Position numbers and translations under genes: made by a program. Shown in pieces: positions 26,855 through 36,528 of a DNA stretch of 64,000 nucleotides. The stretch is from Clostridiales bacterium (GTDB taxonomy: Bacteria > Bacillota > Clostridia > Lachnospirales > Lachnospiraceae). The stretch covers positions 62,001-126,000 of the forward strand of contig JAHABX010000006.1 in the NCBI GenBank assembly GCA_018376135.1, in the 5' to 3' direction. Numbering within the stretch: the first letter of the stretch is position 1; each line of letters starts with the position of its first letter. The notes below the pieces were generated by a model, which did no database searches, had not been told where the DNA came from, and was given only the letters and a program-made list of their open reading frames with translations.

Positions 26855-27601
26855 TTATTCGATCCTTTCCCGTGCAAGTATGGCATAAGGAACCACATCT
26901 TCTCCGATATAGTAATATTCTCCCAGATCCAGGATCTCCTGAACCTCCTCCTCGGTAATGGATATGGCTGTCAGCAGGTTTTGTGTCTGCATAAGGATCT
27001 GTTCCAGGGCAGCTTCATTATCCTGTATGAGCTGATCGGACAATGCCGTATCTGCCTCCTGAAATGCATTCACGCAGTAGGCAATGGCGGTGGCAAGATA
27101 ATAAGTACGTGTGTCCTCGGAAGAATAGGGATCATCCAGACTTTCATAGTACCAGCCAAGAGATTCCTGGGCATAAGTCAGATACCGGTAGGAGCTGTCT
27201 ACCTCGTAGTATTTTTCATAGGAGGGATCGTATTCCTCAATCTCGTCCATGCAGGAGACAAGGGCGTCAAGCTCCATTGCCTGAAGGTACTCTTCCAGCT
27301 GTTGTATATTATTCTCGCGTTTTAAATCTTTTATGGTGCGGATGCTCACGGCAATGACGCCGAACAGCAGAAGGACGAAAAGGATGCCCGCAAGGATCTT
27401 CCGTCCCATATGAGCAGCAGTCCGATTGGCATTTTTCAATAGCTGCTTCGGAAGGTTATTACGGATGTATTTTCCCTCTTCCTGTAAAGACCAGATGGTC
27501 TCGCGCTGCTGCTCCCGCGCTTCCCTGGTATTCTCGGTGGCACAGAAAGGGCATTTGGTCAATTCGTCATCGTATTCGTAACCACAGTATGGACATTGCA
27601 T
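26855..27601 (-). CDS. Zinc-ribbon membrane protein, paralogue of its neighbour
   Basis: The 248-residue product has the N-terminal zinc ribbon MQCPYCGYEYDDELTKCPFC, a 50-residue basic linker, a membrane helix at about residues 66-88 (ILAGILFVLLLFGVIAVSI) and an acidic extracytoplasmic helical domain (QQLEEYLQAMELDALVSCMD). The order of parts equals that of the next gene downstream. Ribosome site AAAGGAGAGG lies before its ATG at 27601. It opens the three-gene minus operon that converges with the TPR-Hsp70-methyltransferase operon. Function unknown; a cell-envelope sensor or anchor is a guess. Confidence 0.7.
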   Translation of the reverse strand: MQCPYCGYEYDDELTKCPFCATENTREAREQQRETIWSLQEEGKYIRNNLPKQLLKNANRTAAHMGRKILAGILFVLLLFGVIAVSIRTIKDLKRENNIQQLEEYLQAMELDALVSCMDEIEEYDPSYEKYYEVDSSYRYLTYAQESLGWYYESLDDPYSSEDTRTYYLATAIAYCVNAFQEADTALSDQLIQDNEAALEQILMQTQNLLTAISITEEEVQEILDLGEYYYIGEDVVPYAILARERIE

Positions 27602-27737
27602 AACAGATTTCCTCTCCTTTTGGATAACTTGGCGCTGCGGACGGCTCCATTACGGCACATTTCCCGCAAGCCTGCATCTGATAAAATTTTAAAGGATTTT
27701 CCGGAGGAAGTAAAGGAAAAAAACGTGCGGAAGGCTA

Positions 27738-27766
27738 TTGGCAAACACCGGTATCTTTATTATACT
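27738..27766 (+). promoter_or_regulatory. Promoter of the alaX-type gene
   Basis: TTGGCA at 27738-27743, 17 nt, TATACT at 27761-27766, about 60 nt ahead of the start codon. Confidence 0.6.
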
Positions 27767-27826
27767 GGTAGAGGCAAATATGTGCACCTGACGTGGTGAA
27801 GACTGCCGGGGAAAAGGAGACAGATC

Positions 27827-29011
27827 ATGGAAGAGAAGCAGCTTGCGTTTCACAGGGACGCGACAGAGAAGTTATTTTACAGAGACAGCCATCAGTGGGA
27901 GTTTACGGCAAGTGTGCTGTCCTGCGAAAAAAGTAAAAAGGGATACCGTATTGTTCTGGATCGGACTGCCTTTTTCCCGGAGGGGGGCGGACAGTTCGGA
28001 GACCGGGGCTGGCTGAATGAAGTTCGGGTACTGGATACCCATGAGAAGGACGGTGTGGTATATCACGAGACGGGAGAACCCATTGAGGCAGGGACACAGG
28101 TGGAAGGGAAGCTGGATGAAAAGGAGCGCTTCAGCCGTATGCAGCAGCATTCCGGGGAGCATATTCTGTCCGGTATCGTACACGGACTGTTCGGGTACGA
28201 CAATGTGGGCTTTCATCTGGGCGCAGAGGTGACCACGCTGGATTTTAACGGAGAATTGAATGAGGAACAGGTGCGTGAGGCGGAGGACCGTGCCAATGCA
28301 GCGGTGTTTGCAGATATTCCAGTGCAGGTTCTGTATCCGGACCCAAAGGAGCTGCAGCAGATGGATTACCGCAGCAAGATCGAGATCGAGGGACAGGTGC
28401 GTATTGTGGCTGTTCCGGGCTATGATATGTGTGCCTGCTGTGCGCCCCATGTGGACCGTACCGGAGAGATCGGCATGATCCGGATCCTTTCCTGTGAAAA
28501 GCACAGGGGCGGCTGCCGGATGACCATTGTCTGCGGCATGCGGGCGCTGGAGGATTACCGGAGAAAGCAGCAGAGCGTGGGGGAGGTATCCGTTGCTCTG
28601 TCTGCCAAGCCGGAGGAGATCGGCAGTGCGGTGCTGCATCTGAAGGAGCAGCAGGCGAAGATCAGAGAGCAGCTCAACCGGATGCAGGAAGTCTATCTGC
28701 AGCAGAAGCTGACCGAAATCTGCCCGGGAGACAGGAATGTATGTATCTTTGAGGAAGAGATGGACCATATCGCAGTCCGTAATTTTGTCAATGGTGCCAT
28801 GGAGCGCTGCGAAGGCATCTGCGGAGCATTTGTAGGTACGGATGAGAGCGGCTATCGCTATATTCTGGGAAGCCGGACCGTGGATCTTCGGACATTTTCC
28901 AGAGAGCTGAACAGCCGGTTTCAGGGGAAGGGCGGCGGCAGACCGGAGATGGTGCAGGGATCGCTGACAGGAAGAGAGCAGGAGATCCGGGAGATGATCT
29001 GCGGACAGTGA
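27827..29011 (+). CDS. Alanyl-tRNA editing protein AlaX (long form)
   Basis: This free-standing editing enzyme removes serine or glycine wrongly attached to tRNA-Ala. The 394-residue product has the AlaRS editing-domain parts: AFFPEGGGQFGDRG near residue 50, the zinc/catalytic motif HSGEHILSG (HxxxH), and CACCAPHV (Cys-x3-His) with CEKHRGGCRM. A C-terminal DHHA1-type domain (about residues 300-394, GICGAFVGTDESGYRY and GGGRPEMVQGS) makes it the long AlaX type. No aminoacylation domain is present. Start ATG 27827 follows AAAAGGAG. It is monocistronic between two promoters. Confidence 0.9.
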   Translation: MEEKQLAFHRDATEKLFYRDSHQWEFTASVLSCEKSKKGYRIVLDRTAFFPEGGGQFGDRGWLNEVRVLDTHEKDGVVYHETGEPIEAGTQVEGKLDEKERFSRMQQHSGEHILSGIVHGLFGYDNVGFHLGAEVTTLDFNGELNEEQVREAEDRANAAVFADIPVQVLYPDPKELQQMDYRSKIEIEGQVRIVAVPGYDMCACCAPHVDRTGEIGMIRILSCEKHRGGCRMTIVCGMRALEDYRRKQQSVGEVSVALSAKPEEIGSAVLHLKEQQAKIREQLNRMQEVYLQQKLTEICPGDRNVCIFEEEMDHIAVRNFVNGAMERCEGICGAFVGTDESGYRYILGSRTVDLRTFSRELNSRFQGKGGGRPEMVQGSLTGREQEIREMICGQ

Positions 29012-29078
29012 ACGTTCTGAAACGCATCTTTTTCATACATATTTAATATTTGAACACTAAAAATTCACACCATGCGTA

Positions 29079-29107
29079 TTGATTTATAAATGAAGGTTCA
29101 CTATAAT
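29079..29107 (+). promoter_or_regulatory. ftsH promoter
   Basis: TTGATT at 29079-29084, 17 nt, TATAAT at 29102-29107, about 30 nt before the start codon. Confidence 0.65.
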
Positions 29108-29136
29108 AAGAAGTGCTATGCGCAAGGAGGAAAGAG

Positions 29137-31035
29137 ATGAGTGAGAACAAAGCTCCGAACAGTAACGGAGATAACAACAATAATAAAGCGCCAAGGAACC
29201 GTCAGAGTATTGCCGTTCTGCTGATTCTGGCGCTGTCGGCATTTATGATCATGAACTATGTGTCCGGCATGATGAAAAATGGACGGACCAGGGAGATCGG
29301 TTACGACGAATTCATAGAGATGCTGGAAGAGGACAAGGTCGCAAAGGTGGAGGATACGGGGCTTACCTGGGAGATCACGCCGAAGACCCAGCCTTTCGAG
29401 AATGCGGAACTTACTTATTATACAGGTAAGATGGATGATGAGGAGCTGCTTCCCCTGATGAAGGAGAAGCAGGTGGAGATCGTACCTTATGTACAGGATA
29501 CGATCGCCGCACTGATCTGGGAGGTCATGTGGGCGCTTCTGCCGATCCTTTTGATCTTCGGGGTATTCGGGATGCTGATGCGCCGTATGGGCAGCGGCGG
29601 TATGATGGGTGTAGGCAAGAGCAAGGCAAAGGTCTATATCGAGAAGGAGACGGGAGTTACCTTCAAGGATGTGGCAGGGCAGGAGGAAGCCAAGGAGTCT
29701 CTGGTAGAGGTGGTGGATTTCCTGCATAACCCGGAGCGCTATGCCCAGATTGGAGCGAAGCTTCCCAAGGGCGCACTGCTGGTAGGACCTCCCGGAACCG
29801 GTAAGACCCTGTTGGCAAAGGCTGTGGCAGGAGAAGCGCATGTGCCGTTTTTCTCCCTGTCCGGTTCGGATTTTGTGGAGATGTTCGTGGGCGTTGGCGC
29901 TTCCCGTGTCAGGGATCTGTTCGAGGAAGCCAAGAAGAATGCGCCATGTATCATATTTATTGATGAGATCGACGCCATCGGCAAGAGCCGTGATTCCAGA
30001 CTTGGCGGCAATGATGAGCGGGAGCAGACGCTGAATCAGCTTCTGGCAGAGATGGATGGTTTTGAGAGCAACAAGGCATGCCTGGTGCTGGCGGCGACCA
30101 ACCGTCCGGAGGTGCTGGATCAGGCGCTGCTGCGCCCGGGGCGTTTTGACCGGAGGATCATTGTAGAACGTCCGGATCTGAAGGGACGCGTGGATGTACT
30201 GAAGGTACATGCCAAGAATGTACGCCTGGATGAGACGGTGGATCTGGAAGCCATTGCACTGGCTACCAGCGGAGCCGTGGGTTCGGATCTGGCGAACATG
30301 ATCAATGAGGCGGCGATTCTGGCGGTGAAGGACGGCAGGAAGGCAGTGTCCCAGAAGGATCTGTTTGAGGCAGTGGAAGTGGTGCTGGTAGGCAAGGAGA
30401 AGAAGGACCGGATTCTGGGTGCAGAGGAGCGGAAGATCGTATCCTACCATGAAGTTGGTCATGCACTGGTCAGTGCCCTTCAGAAGGATTCGGAGCCGGT
30501 ACAGAAGATCACCATCGTTCCCCGTACCATGGGAGCGCTTGGTTATGTGATGCATGTGCCGGAAGAGGAGAAGTATTTGAACACCAAGAGAGAGATCGAA
30601 GCCATGCTGGTCGGTTATCTGGGCGGCAGAGCTGCAGAAGAGATCGTGTTCGATACGGTGACCACCGGAGCAGCCAATGATATTCAGCAGGCGACCAGAC
30701 TTGCCAGAGCTATGGTGACTCAGTACGGTATGTCGGATAAATTCGGACTGATGGGACTGGAAGCTCAGGAAAGTATGTACCTGAATAACGGAACGGTGCT
30801 GAACTGCAGTGATGAGACTGCGGCGGATGTGGATTCAGAAGTGATGCGCATATTGAAGGAATCCTACGAGGAAGCGAAGCGCCTGTTGTCGGCAAACAGA
30901 GAGTGTCTGGATAAGATCGCTGAGTTCCTGATCGAAAAAGAGACGATCACAGGAAAGGAATTTATGGAGATCTTCCATAAAGTAAAAGAAGAATCGGAAG
31001 GATACAGGCAGGAAGAGCTTGTATTTGCAGAATAA
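29137..31035 (+). CDS. ftsH: ATP-dependent zinc metalloprotease FtsH
   Basis: FtsH is the membrane-bound AAA protease that degrades misfolded membrane proteins and short-lived regulators. The 632-residue product has two membrane helices (about residues 26-46 and 125-148) flanking a small extracytoplasmic domain. The AAA module has [13 protein letters not shown] (Walker A), [12 protein letters not shown] (Walker B), the pore loop [15 protein letters not shown] and the second region of homology [20 protein letters not shown]. The protease has HEVGH (zinc, HExxH), with the third ligand in the downstream [11 protein letters not shown] region. Start ATG 29137 has AAGGAGGAAAG. The N-terminus is unusually Asn-rich ([13 protein letters not shown]). 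Confidence 0.96.
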   Translation: MSENKAPNSNGDNNNNKAPRNRQSIAVLLILALSAFMIMNYVSGMMKNGRTREIGYDEFIEMLEEDKVAKVEDTGLTWEITPKTQPFENAELTYYTGKMDDEELLPLMKEKQVEIVPYVQDTIAALIWEVMWALLPILLIFGVFGMLMRRMGSGGMMGVGKSKAKVYIEKETGVTFKDVAGQEEAKESLVEVVDFLHNPERYAQIGAKLPKGALLVGPPGTGKTLLAKAVAGEAHVPFFSLSGSDFVEMFVGVGASRVRDLFEEAKKNAPCIIFIDEIDAIGKSRDSRLGGNDEREQTLNQLLAEMDGFESNKACLVLAATNRPEVLDQALLRPGRFDRRIIVERPDLKGRVDVLKVHAKNVRLDETVDLEAIALATSGAVGSDLANMINEAAILAVKDGRKAVSQKDLFEAVEVVLVGKEKKDRILGAEERKIVSYHEVGHALVSALQKDSEPVQKITIVPRTMGALGYVMHVPEEEKYLNTKREIEAMLVGYLGGRAAEEIVFDTVTTGAANDIQQATRLARAMVTQYGMSDKFGLMGLEAQESMYLNNGTVLNCSDETAADVDSEVMRILKESYEEAKRLLSANRECLDKIAEFLIEKETITGKEFMEIFHKVKEESEGYRQEELVFAE

Positions 31036-31041
31036 AGGGTG

Positions 31042-31075
31042 AAAAGCCGCCGCGGACTGATGCGGCGGCTTTTTT
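31042..31075 (+). terminator. ftsH terminator
   Basis: GCCGCCGC (31046-31053) pairs with GCGGCGGC (31062-31069), flanked by A and T runs (TTTTTT at 31070-31075). uvrC begins only 25 nt later. Confidence 0.85.
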
Positions 31076-31100
31076 ACGGCAGAAGCAGCAGGTGGAAAAT

Positions 31101-32999
31101 ATGGCATTTAATATAGAAGAGGAATTGAAGAAGCTGCCGGCAAAGCCGGGCGTGTATCTGATGCACGACGAAAAGGATGCGATCATCTATGTGGGGAAGG
31201 CGATCTCCCTGAAGAACCGGGTGAGGCAGTATTTTCAGACCAGCCGGAATAAGGGCGTGAAGATCGAACAGATGGTGACACACATTGCGAGATTTGAGTA
31301 TATCATTACGGATTCGGAGCTGGAAGCGCTGGTGCTGGAGTGCAATCTGATCAAGGAGCACCGTCCCAAATACAATACCATGCTTATGGATGACAAGGCA
31401 TATCCCTTTATTAAGGTAACGGTCCAGGAGGATTTCCCCCGGGTGATACTGGCGAGGCAGATGCATAAGGACCGGGCAAAATATTTTGGTCCCTATACCA
31501 GTGCCGGCGCGGTGAAGGATACCATTGATCTGATCCATAAGCTGTATGGGATCCGTACCTGCAGCAAAGCGCTTCCGAAGATGCAGGGGAAGGAGCGTCC
31601 CTGCCTGAATTACCATATTCATCAGTGCCCGGCGCCCTGCCAGGGATATATTACGAAGGAAGCATACGGGGAGTCGGTGAAGAAGGCACTGTCCTTCCTG
31701 AACGGAAATTATGGTCAGGTCCTGAAGGAGCTGGAGGAGAAGATGCAGAAGGCGTCGGAGGAGCTGGAATTTGAGAAGGCCATCGAATACCGGGAGCTTT
31801 TGAACAGTGTAAGCAAGATCGCCCAGAAGCAGAAGATTACCAGCAGTGATATGGAGGACAAGGATGTGATCGCCATGGCGGCGGACAAGGAGGATGCGGT
31901 GGTGCAGATCTTCTTTGTGCGGGACGGAAGGCTGATCGGAAGAGACCATTTCTGTCTGCATATTGCGGGAGATGACCGGAAGGAAGAGGTGCTGTCTGCA
32001 TTTCTGAAGCAGTTTTATGCGGGAACGCCGTACATTCCCAGAGAGCTGATGATCCAGTATGAGATCGATGAGCAGGAGGTCATTGAGGAGTGGCTGAGTG
32101 CCCGCCGTGGTCAGAGGGTATATATCCGGATTCCGAAGAAGGGAAGCAAGGAGAAGCTGGTGGAGCTGGCGCAGAAGAATGCCCAGATGGTGCTGACTCA
32201 GGACAAGGAGAGGATCCGCAGGGAAGAGGGGCGGACCATCGGAGCCATGAAGGAGATTGCGAAGCTTCTGGGACTGCCCGGAATCAACCGGGTGGAAGCA
32301 TATGATATCTCCAATATCAGCGGTTTTCAGACGGTTGGCTCCATGGTGGTGTTTGAGAAGGGACGGCCCAAGCGCTCCGATTACCGGAAATTCCGTATCC
32401 GTGGGGTGCAGGGAGCGGATGATTATGCCAGTATGGAGGAGATGCTGACCCGAAGACTTTCCCATTATGAGAATTATCCGGACCTGATCATGATGGACGG
32501 CGGCAGGGGACAGGTGAATGTTGCGCTGAAGGTCATGGATGCAGTAGGAGTTCATGTGCCGGTCTGCGGTATGGTAAAAGACGATAAGCACCGGACCAGA
32601 GGCATCTATTTTAACAATGCGGAGCTGCCCGTTGAGAGGGACAGTGAGGGCTTCCGGCTGGTGACAAGGGTGCAGGATGAGGCGCACCGTTTTGCAATTG
32701 AATATCACCGTTCTCTGAGGAGCCGGGAACAGGTGCATTCGGTTCTGGATGACATCAGAGGGATCGGTCCGGCACGCAGGAAGGCACTGATGAAGGGCTT
32801 TCAGACCCTGGATGAGATCAGGGCTGCATCCGTGGAGGAGCTTGCGTCTGTGGAGGGGATGAACCTGAAAGCGGCACAGCAGGTATTTGATTTTTTTCAC
32901 GTTGATAAGCAGACCAAAAAGTGTTATTCTGAGATTAGCGAAAAGCCGGAATTTTCGGCGGAGAAGGAGAATAATCATGCAGACAGTATCATTGAATAA
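31101..32999 (+). CDS. uvrC: Excinuclease ABC subunit C
   Basis: UvrC makes both incisions around bulky DNA lesions in nucleotide excision repair. The 632-residue product has the N-terminal GIY-YIG nuclease ([18 protein letters not shown]), a UVR domain that contacts UvrB ([15 protein letters not shown], about residues 205-240), the RNase H-like nuclease ([22 protein letters not shown]) and C-terminal helix-hairpin-helix repeats ([16 protein letters not shown]). Start ATG 31101 is chosen over the GTG at 31092. Its last 23 nt overlap the start of hprK in another frame, so the ribosome site and start of hprK lie within uvrC. Confidence 0.95.
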   Translation: MAFNIEEELKKLPAKPGVYLMHDEKDAIIYVGKAISLKNRVRQYFQTSRNKGVKIEQMVTHIARFEYIITDSELEALVLECNLIKEHRPKYNTMLMDDKAYPFIKVTVQEDFPRVILARQMHKDRAKYFGPYTSAGAVKDTIDLIHKLYGIRTCSKALPKMQGKERPCLNYHIHQCPAPCQGYITKEAYGESVKKALSFLNGNYGQVLKELEEKMQKASEELEFEKAIEYRELLNSVSKIAQKQKITSSDMEDKDVIAMAADKEDAVVQIFFVRDGRLIGRDHFCLHIAGDDRKEEVLSAFLKQFYAGTPYIPRELMIQYEIDEQEVIEEWLSARRGQRVYIRIPKKGSKEKLVELAQKNAQMVLTQDKERIRREEGRTIGAMKEIAKLLGLPGINRVEAYDISNISGFQTVGSMVVFEKGRPKRSDYRKFRIRGVQGADDYASMEEMLTRRLSHYENYPDLIMMDGGRGQVNVALKVMDAVGVHVPVCGMVKDDKHRTRGIYFNNAELPVERDSEGFRLVTRVQDEAHRFAIEYHRSLRSREQVHSVLDDIRGIGPARRKALMKGFQTLDEIRAASVEELASVEGMNLKAAQQVFDFFHVDKQTKKCYSEISEKPEFSAEKENNHADSIIE

Positions 33000-33906
33000 A
33001 ATGATTGAAAAGCTGGAACTGAAGAATCTGGTTCCGGAGATCGAGACAGACGGGATAGAGATCAGCAGTCCGGATATTAACAGACCGGCGCTTCAGCTTG
33101 CCGGATATTTTGAGCATTTTGCCTGCGAGCGGGTGCAGATCATTGGATATGTGGAGTTTACCTATCTGAAGAGCCTGGATAAGGAAGAGAAGATGGAGAA
33201 CTATGAGCGGTTCATGTCCAGCAAGATCCCCTGTGTGATCTATGCGTCCAGAACGGAGCCGGACGAAGAGATGATCGAGCTTGCCAAGAAGTACAGGAAG
33301 CCGCTTCTGTGGAGCTCACGTATGACATCCCCGCTGATGGCAGAGGTCATCCGCTGGCTGAATGTGGAGCTGGCTCCCTGTATCTCCATTCATGGCGTGC
33401 TGGTGGACGTATACGGCGAAGGCGTGCTGATCATGGGAGAGAGCGGTATCGGTAAGAGTGAGGCGGCGCTGGAGCTTCTGAAGCGCGGACATCGTCTGAT
33501 CACGGATGACGTGGTGGAGATCCACAAGGTCAGTGACGATACGCTGGTGGGAACCTCTCCGGAGATCACCCGTCACTTTATCGAGCTGCGCGGCATTGGC
33601 ATTATTGATGTGAAGACACTGTATGGTGTGGAGAGTGTCAAGGAGACACAGAATATCGATATGGTCATTAAGCTGGAGGAATGGGACAAGGATAAGGAGT
33701 ATGACCGCCTGGGACTGAATGAGGAGTATACGGAGTTTCTTGGGAACAAGGTCGTATGTCATTCGATTCCGATCCGCCCCGGCAGGAACCTGGCAATTAT
33801 CGTAGAGTCTGCAGCCGTCAACCACAGGCAGAAGAAAATGGGCTACAATGCGGCACAGGAGCTGTACCGCAGGGTGCAGGAGAGCATCAACAAGAACAGA
33901 AAATAA
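32977..33906 (+). CDS. hprK: HPr kinase/phosphorylase
   Basis: HprK phosphorylates HPr on serine when glycolytic intermediates are high, and reverses it, to set CcpA-dependent catabolite repression. The 309-residue product is full length. The Walker A motif is [12 protein letters not shown] (about residues 153-160), the HprK signature [14 protein letters not shown] follows, and the C-terminal region [22 protein letters not shown] is typical. AAGGAGA lies before ATG 32977, inside the end of uvrC. A glucokinase gene follows 32 nt on, so carbon sensing and glucose phosphorylation are linked in one transcript. Confidence 0.95.
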   Translation: MQTVSLNKMIEKLELKNLVPEIETDGIEISSPDINRPALQLAGYFEHFACERVQIIGYVEFTYLKSLDKEEKMENYERFMSSKIPCVIYASRTEPDEEMIELAKKYRKPLLWSSRMTSPLMAEVIRWLNVELAPCISIHGVLVDVYGEGVLIMGESGIGKSEAALELLKRGHRLITDDVVEIHKVSDDTLVGTSPEITRHFIELRGIGIIDVKTLYGVESVKETQNIDMVIKLEEWDKDKEYDRLGLNEEYTEFLGNKVVCHSIPIRPGRNLAIIVESAAVNHRQKKMGYNAAQELYRRVQESINKNRK

Positions 33907-33938
33907 AAACAGAGAACAAAAACAGGGGGAACGCGGAT

Positions 33939-34880
33939 ATGAAAAATTATTGCTTTGGAATCGATATTGGGGGAACAACCGTCAAGATGGGACTGTTCCG
34001 GACGGATGGTCAGCTTGTGGACAAGTGGGAGATCGCGACCCGGACAGCAAACGGAGGAGAAGCGATCCTGCCGGATATTGCGGCTTCTGCACTGGACAAG
34101 CTAAAGGAGATGGGGATTGATAAGGAGGATGTGGCGGGTATCGGTTATGGCGTTCCGGGTCCCATCAGCCAGGATGGAGTCATTCCCCACACGGCAAATC
34201 TGGGCTGGGGCTATAAGGAAGTGACCAGAGAGCTGACGGAGCTGACCGGACTGACCTGTAAGGGCGGCAACGATGCCAATGTTGCGGCACTGGGAGAGCT
34301 TTGGAAGGGAGCCGCGGCAGGACACAGGAACGGCGTTATGGTGACGCTGGGAACCGGCGTGGGCGGCGGCATCATTGTGGACGGCAGGATCGTTACCGGA
34401 GCCAATGGGGGCGGCGGCGAGATCGGACACATCCATGTGGATGACAGTATCCCGTGGAAGTGCGGCTGCGGCAATCAGGGCTGTCTGGAGCAGGTGGCAT
34501 CTGCCAACGGAATCGTCAGCCTGGCAAAATGGATGATCCAGGAGGGCGGTGCGGTACGCACCTCTCTTGACACGGATACCATGTCGGCTAAGGATATCTG
34601 GGATGCAGTTAAGGCAGGAGATGACTTTGCGGTACAGGTGGCGGAGCGCTTCGGCAAATACCTGGGCGGTGCACTGGCAAATGTGGCAGCTACCGTGGAC
34701 CCGGAGATCTTCGTCATCGGCGGCGGCGTATCCAAGGCAGGTACGGTGGTTCTGGATTATATCCAGAAATATTACATGAAGGATACCTTCAGAGGATGCC
34801 GGAGCGCTCAGTTCGTCATTGCGACGCTGGGGAACGACGCAGGTATCTACGGTTCCGCAAGGCTTGTAATTGAAGATTGA
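33939..34880 (+). CDS. glcK: ROK-family glucokinase
   Basis: The 313-residue product phosphorylates glucose with ATP. The phosphate loop is DIGGTTVKMG, the sugar site GNDANVAALGE, a second loop GTGVGGGIIVDG, and the ROK zinc site EIGHIHVD...CGCGNQGCLE (His plus three Cys), all intact. Length fits Firmicute GlcK. Start ATG 33939 has AGGGGGAA upstream; the longer frame from 33756 lies within hprK. It is the last gene of the uvrC-hprK-glcK run and ends at a strong terminator. Compare the other ROK kinase at 41234, which lacks this zinc site. Confidence 0.9.
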   Translation: MKNYCFGIDIGGTTVKMGLFRTDGQLVDKWEIATRTANGGEAILPDIAASALDKLKEMGIDKEDVAGIGYGVPGPISQDGVIPHTANLGWGYKEVTRELTELTGLTCKGGNDANVAALGELWKGAAAGHRNGVMVTLGTGVGGGIIVDGRIVTGANGGGGEIGHIHVDDSIPWKCGCGNQGCLEQVASANGIVSLAKWMIQEGGAVRTSLDTDTMSAKDIWDAVKAGDDFAVQVAERFGKYLGGALANVAATVDPEIFVIGGGVSKAGTVVLDYIQKYYMKDTFRGCRSAQFVIATLGNDAGIYGSARLVIED

Positions 34881-34886
34881 TCGATA

Positions 34887-34915
34887 AAAAGGATGCCTTT
34901 GGGCATCCTTTTTTG
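34887..34915 (+). terminator. glcK terminator
   Basis: AAAAAGGATGCC pairs with GGCATCCTTTTT around a TTTG loop, then more T residues. It isolates the housekeeping run from the sialic-acid locus. Confidence 0.88.
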
Positions 34916-34945
34916 GGCTGCGTGACGGAACTTTCATGGAAAAAT

Positions 34946-35026
34946 GAAAAAAATTTTTATTTTTTAAAAATATTAGAAAAAAACTTTTATTTTTGTATTG
35001 ACAAAGCATTGTGCACTCTGTATAAT
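34946..35026 (+). promoter_or_regulatory. Promoter and putative operators of the sialic-acid locus
   Basis: TTGACA at 34998-35003 and TATAAT at 35021-35026 are both exact consensus with a 17-nt spacer. Upstream lie two similar A/T-tract elements, G-A7-T5-A-T6 (34946-34965) and G-A7-C-T4-A-T5 (34976-34994), beginning 30 bp apart and ending 3 nt before the -35 box. Each is close to a palindrome. They could be UP elements or sites for the RpiR-type regulator at 39673. Confidence 0.7.
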
Positions 35027-35081
35027 TCAAAATGTGGATTGGGAAATCATTTATTCATAATATTCAAAAGGGGGAACCAAA

Positions 35082-36431
35082 ATGAAAAAGAAAACGATTT
35101 CTAAGATTCTTGCAGTTGCACTGACCTTTGCAATGGTGCTTGGAACAGCAGCATGCGGCAGCAAAGAGACGGCAGAGGCTCCGGCTGAAACTCCGGCGGA
35201 GACAGAAGCGCCTGCTGAGAGCGAGGCTCCGGCAGAGACGACAGCAGATGCTGTGGATATTACCTTATGGACATATCCCATCGGTAACTGGGGCGATCAG
35301 GCAACGGTTGACGCACTGATCGAGAAGTTTGAGGCTGCAAATCAGGGGATCAATGTAACGGTTGAGTATCTGGATTACACCAATGGTGATGACCAGATCA
35401 ATACCGCAATTGAAGGCGGACAGGCGCCGGATATGGTTATGGAAGGACCGGAGAGACTGGTTGCAAACTGGGGAGCAAAGGGTCTGATGGTCGATATCAG
35501 CGATATGTGGACGGATGAAGCAAAAGCAGATATTTATCCTTCTGTAGAAGCTGCATGTAAGGATACTTCCGGAAAATATTTTGAGTATCCGTTATGTATG
35601 ACCGCTCATACCATGGCGATCAACAAGGATATGTTTGAAGCGGCAGATGCTCTTCAGTATGTGGATGTTGAGAACCGTACCTGGACTACCGATGATTTCG
35701 TAAAAGCGGTAGAAGCTTTAGTAGCATATGGTCAGGACAATGTGGCAGCAGTATACTGCAGCGGACAGGGCGGAGACCAGGGTACCCGTGCACTTGTAAA
35801 CAACCTGTACGGCGGAACCTTCACCAATCCGGAGCATACTGCTTATACCGCAGACAGCGCTGAGAACGTAAAGGCTCTTGAGCTGCTGGCAGGTCTTGAG
35901 GGTGTGAACTTCGACGCAGGTATCGCAGGCGGCGATGAGATCCAGTTATTCGTTCAGGGACAGCTTGCTATGGCATTCTGCTGGAACGTAGCACAGGAGA
36001 AGAACAATGCAGAGGCACTGACCTTCGACGTACTTCCGATGAGCTTCCCGTCTGATGACGGAAAAGCAGAGCTCTGCGGCGGCATCTGGGGATTCGGTAT
36101 CTTTGATAACGGCGATGCGGCTAAGATCGAAGCTTCCAAGACCTTCATCAACTGGGTATGCAACGATGAAGCACAGGCAACAGAGAGCGTAAAAGCTTCT
36201 ACATACTGGTCTGTACGTCAGTCTCTTGCAGATGTATGGACAGGCGATGAGATGATGACCGAGTACGCTACCTTCGTACCGTCTATGGGCGATTACTATC
36301 AGGTAGTTGCCGGATGGGCAGAGGCTCGTACCGCATGGTGGAACATGCTGCAGCAGATCGGTTCCGGTACTCCGGCAGCAGATGCAGCGACAGCGTTTGT
36401 AGAAACGGCTAATGCAGCAGCAGGCAAATAA
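35082..36431 (+). CDS. ABC transporter substrate-binding lipoprotein, probably for sialic acid
   Basis: The 449-residue product has a lipoprotein signal peptide with lipobox LGTAAC (Cys about residue 25), then a flexible Ala/Glu/Pro/Thr linker (EAPAETPAETEAPAE...) to about residue 58, and a family 1 extracellular binding protein (ITLWTYPIGNWGDQ, GGQAPDMVMEGPERL). It would capture the ligand at the outer face of the membrane for the two permeases downstream. The surrounding nanE, nanK and nanA genes point to N-acetylneuraminate or a derivative such as 2,7-anhydro-Neu5Ac. Codon use is that of a highly expressed gene, and a consensus promoter precedes it. Confidence 0.85.
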   Translation: MKKKTISKILAVALTFAMVLGTAACGSKETAEAPAETPAETEAPAESEAPAETTADAVDITLWTYPIGNWGDQATVDALIEKFEAANQGINVTVEYLDYTNGDDQINTAIEGGQAPDMVMEGPERLVANWGAKGLMVDISDMWTDEAKADIYPSVEAACKDTSGKYFEYPLCMTAHTMAINKDMFEAADALQYVDVENRTWTTDDFVKAVEALVAYGQDNVAAVYCSGQGGDQGTRALVNNLYGGTFTNPEHTAYTADSAENVKALELLAGLEGVNFDAGIAGGDEIQLFVQGQLAMAFCWNVAQEKNNAEALTFDVLPMSFPSDDGKAELCGGIWGFGIFDNGDAAKIEASKTFINWVCNDEAQATESVKASTYWSVRQSLADVWTGDEMMTEYATFVPSMGDYYQVVAGWAEARTAWWNMLQQIGSGTPAADAATAFVETANAAAGK

Positions 36432-36465
36432 CCGGCACAGATAATTCCAGGATAGACATTGAGGG

Positions 36466-36502
36466 GCCCCTCCTCCGCGTGATGCGTGGGGAGGGGCTTT
36501 TT
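36466..36502 (+). terminator. Intercistronic terminator/attenuator after the binding-protein gene
   Basis: GCCCCTCC (36466-36473) pairs with GGAGGGGC (36490-36497), followed by TTTTT. It lies inside the operon and would let more binding protein than permease be made. Confidence 0.75.
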
Positions 36503-36528
36503 AACAGAGGGGAATGAGGGGAGTTTAT

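Noticed and set aside
27596..27799. 67-codon frame upstream of the alaX gene
   Set aside because: It covers the promoter at 27738-27766 and has no ribosome site.
31074..32978. 634-codon open frame antisense to uvrC
   Set aside because: His/Leu-rich shadow of uvrC with no motif or ribosome site.
34946..34994. A/T tracts considered as a terminator of the preceding operon
   Set aside because: The real glcK terminator is at 34887-34915; these tracts lack a GC stem.
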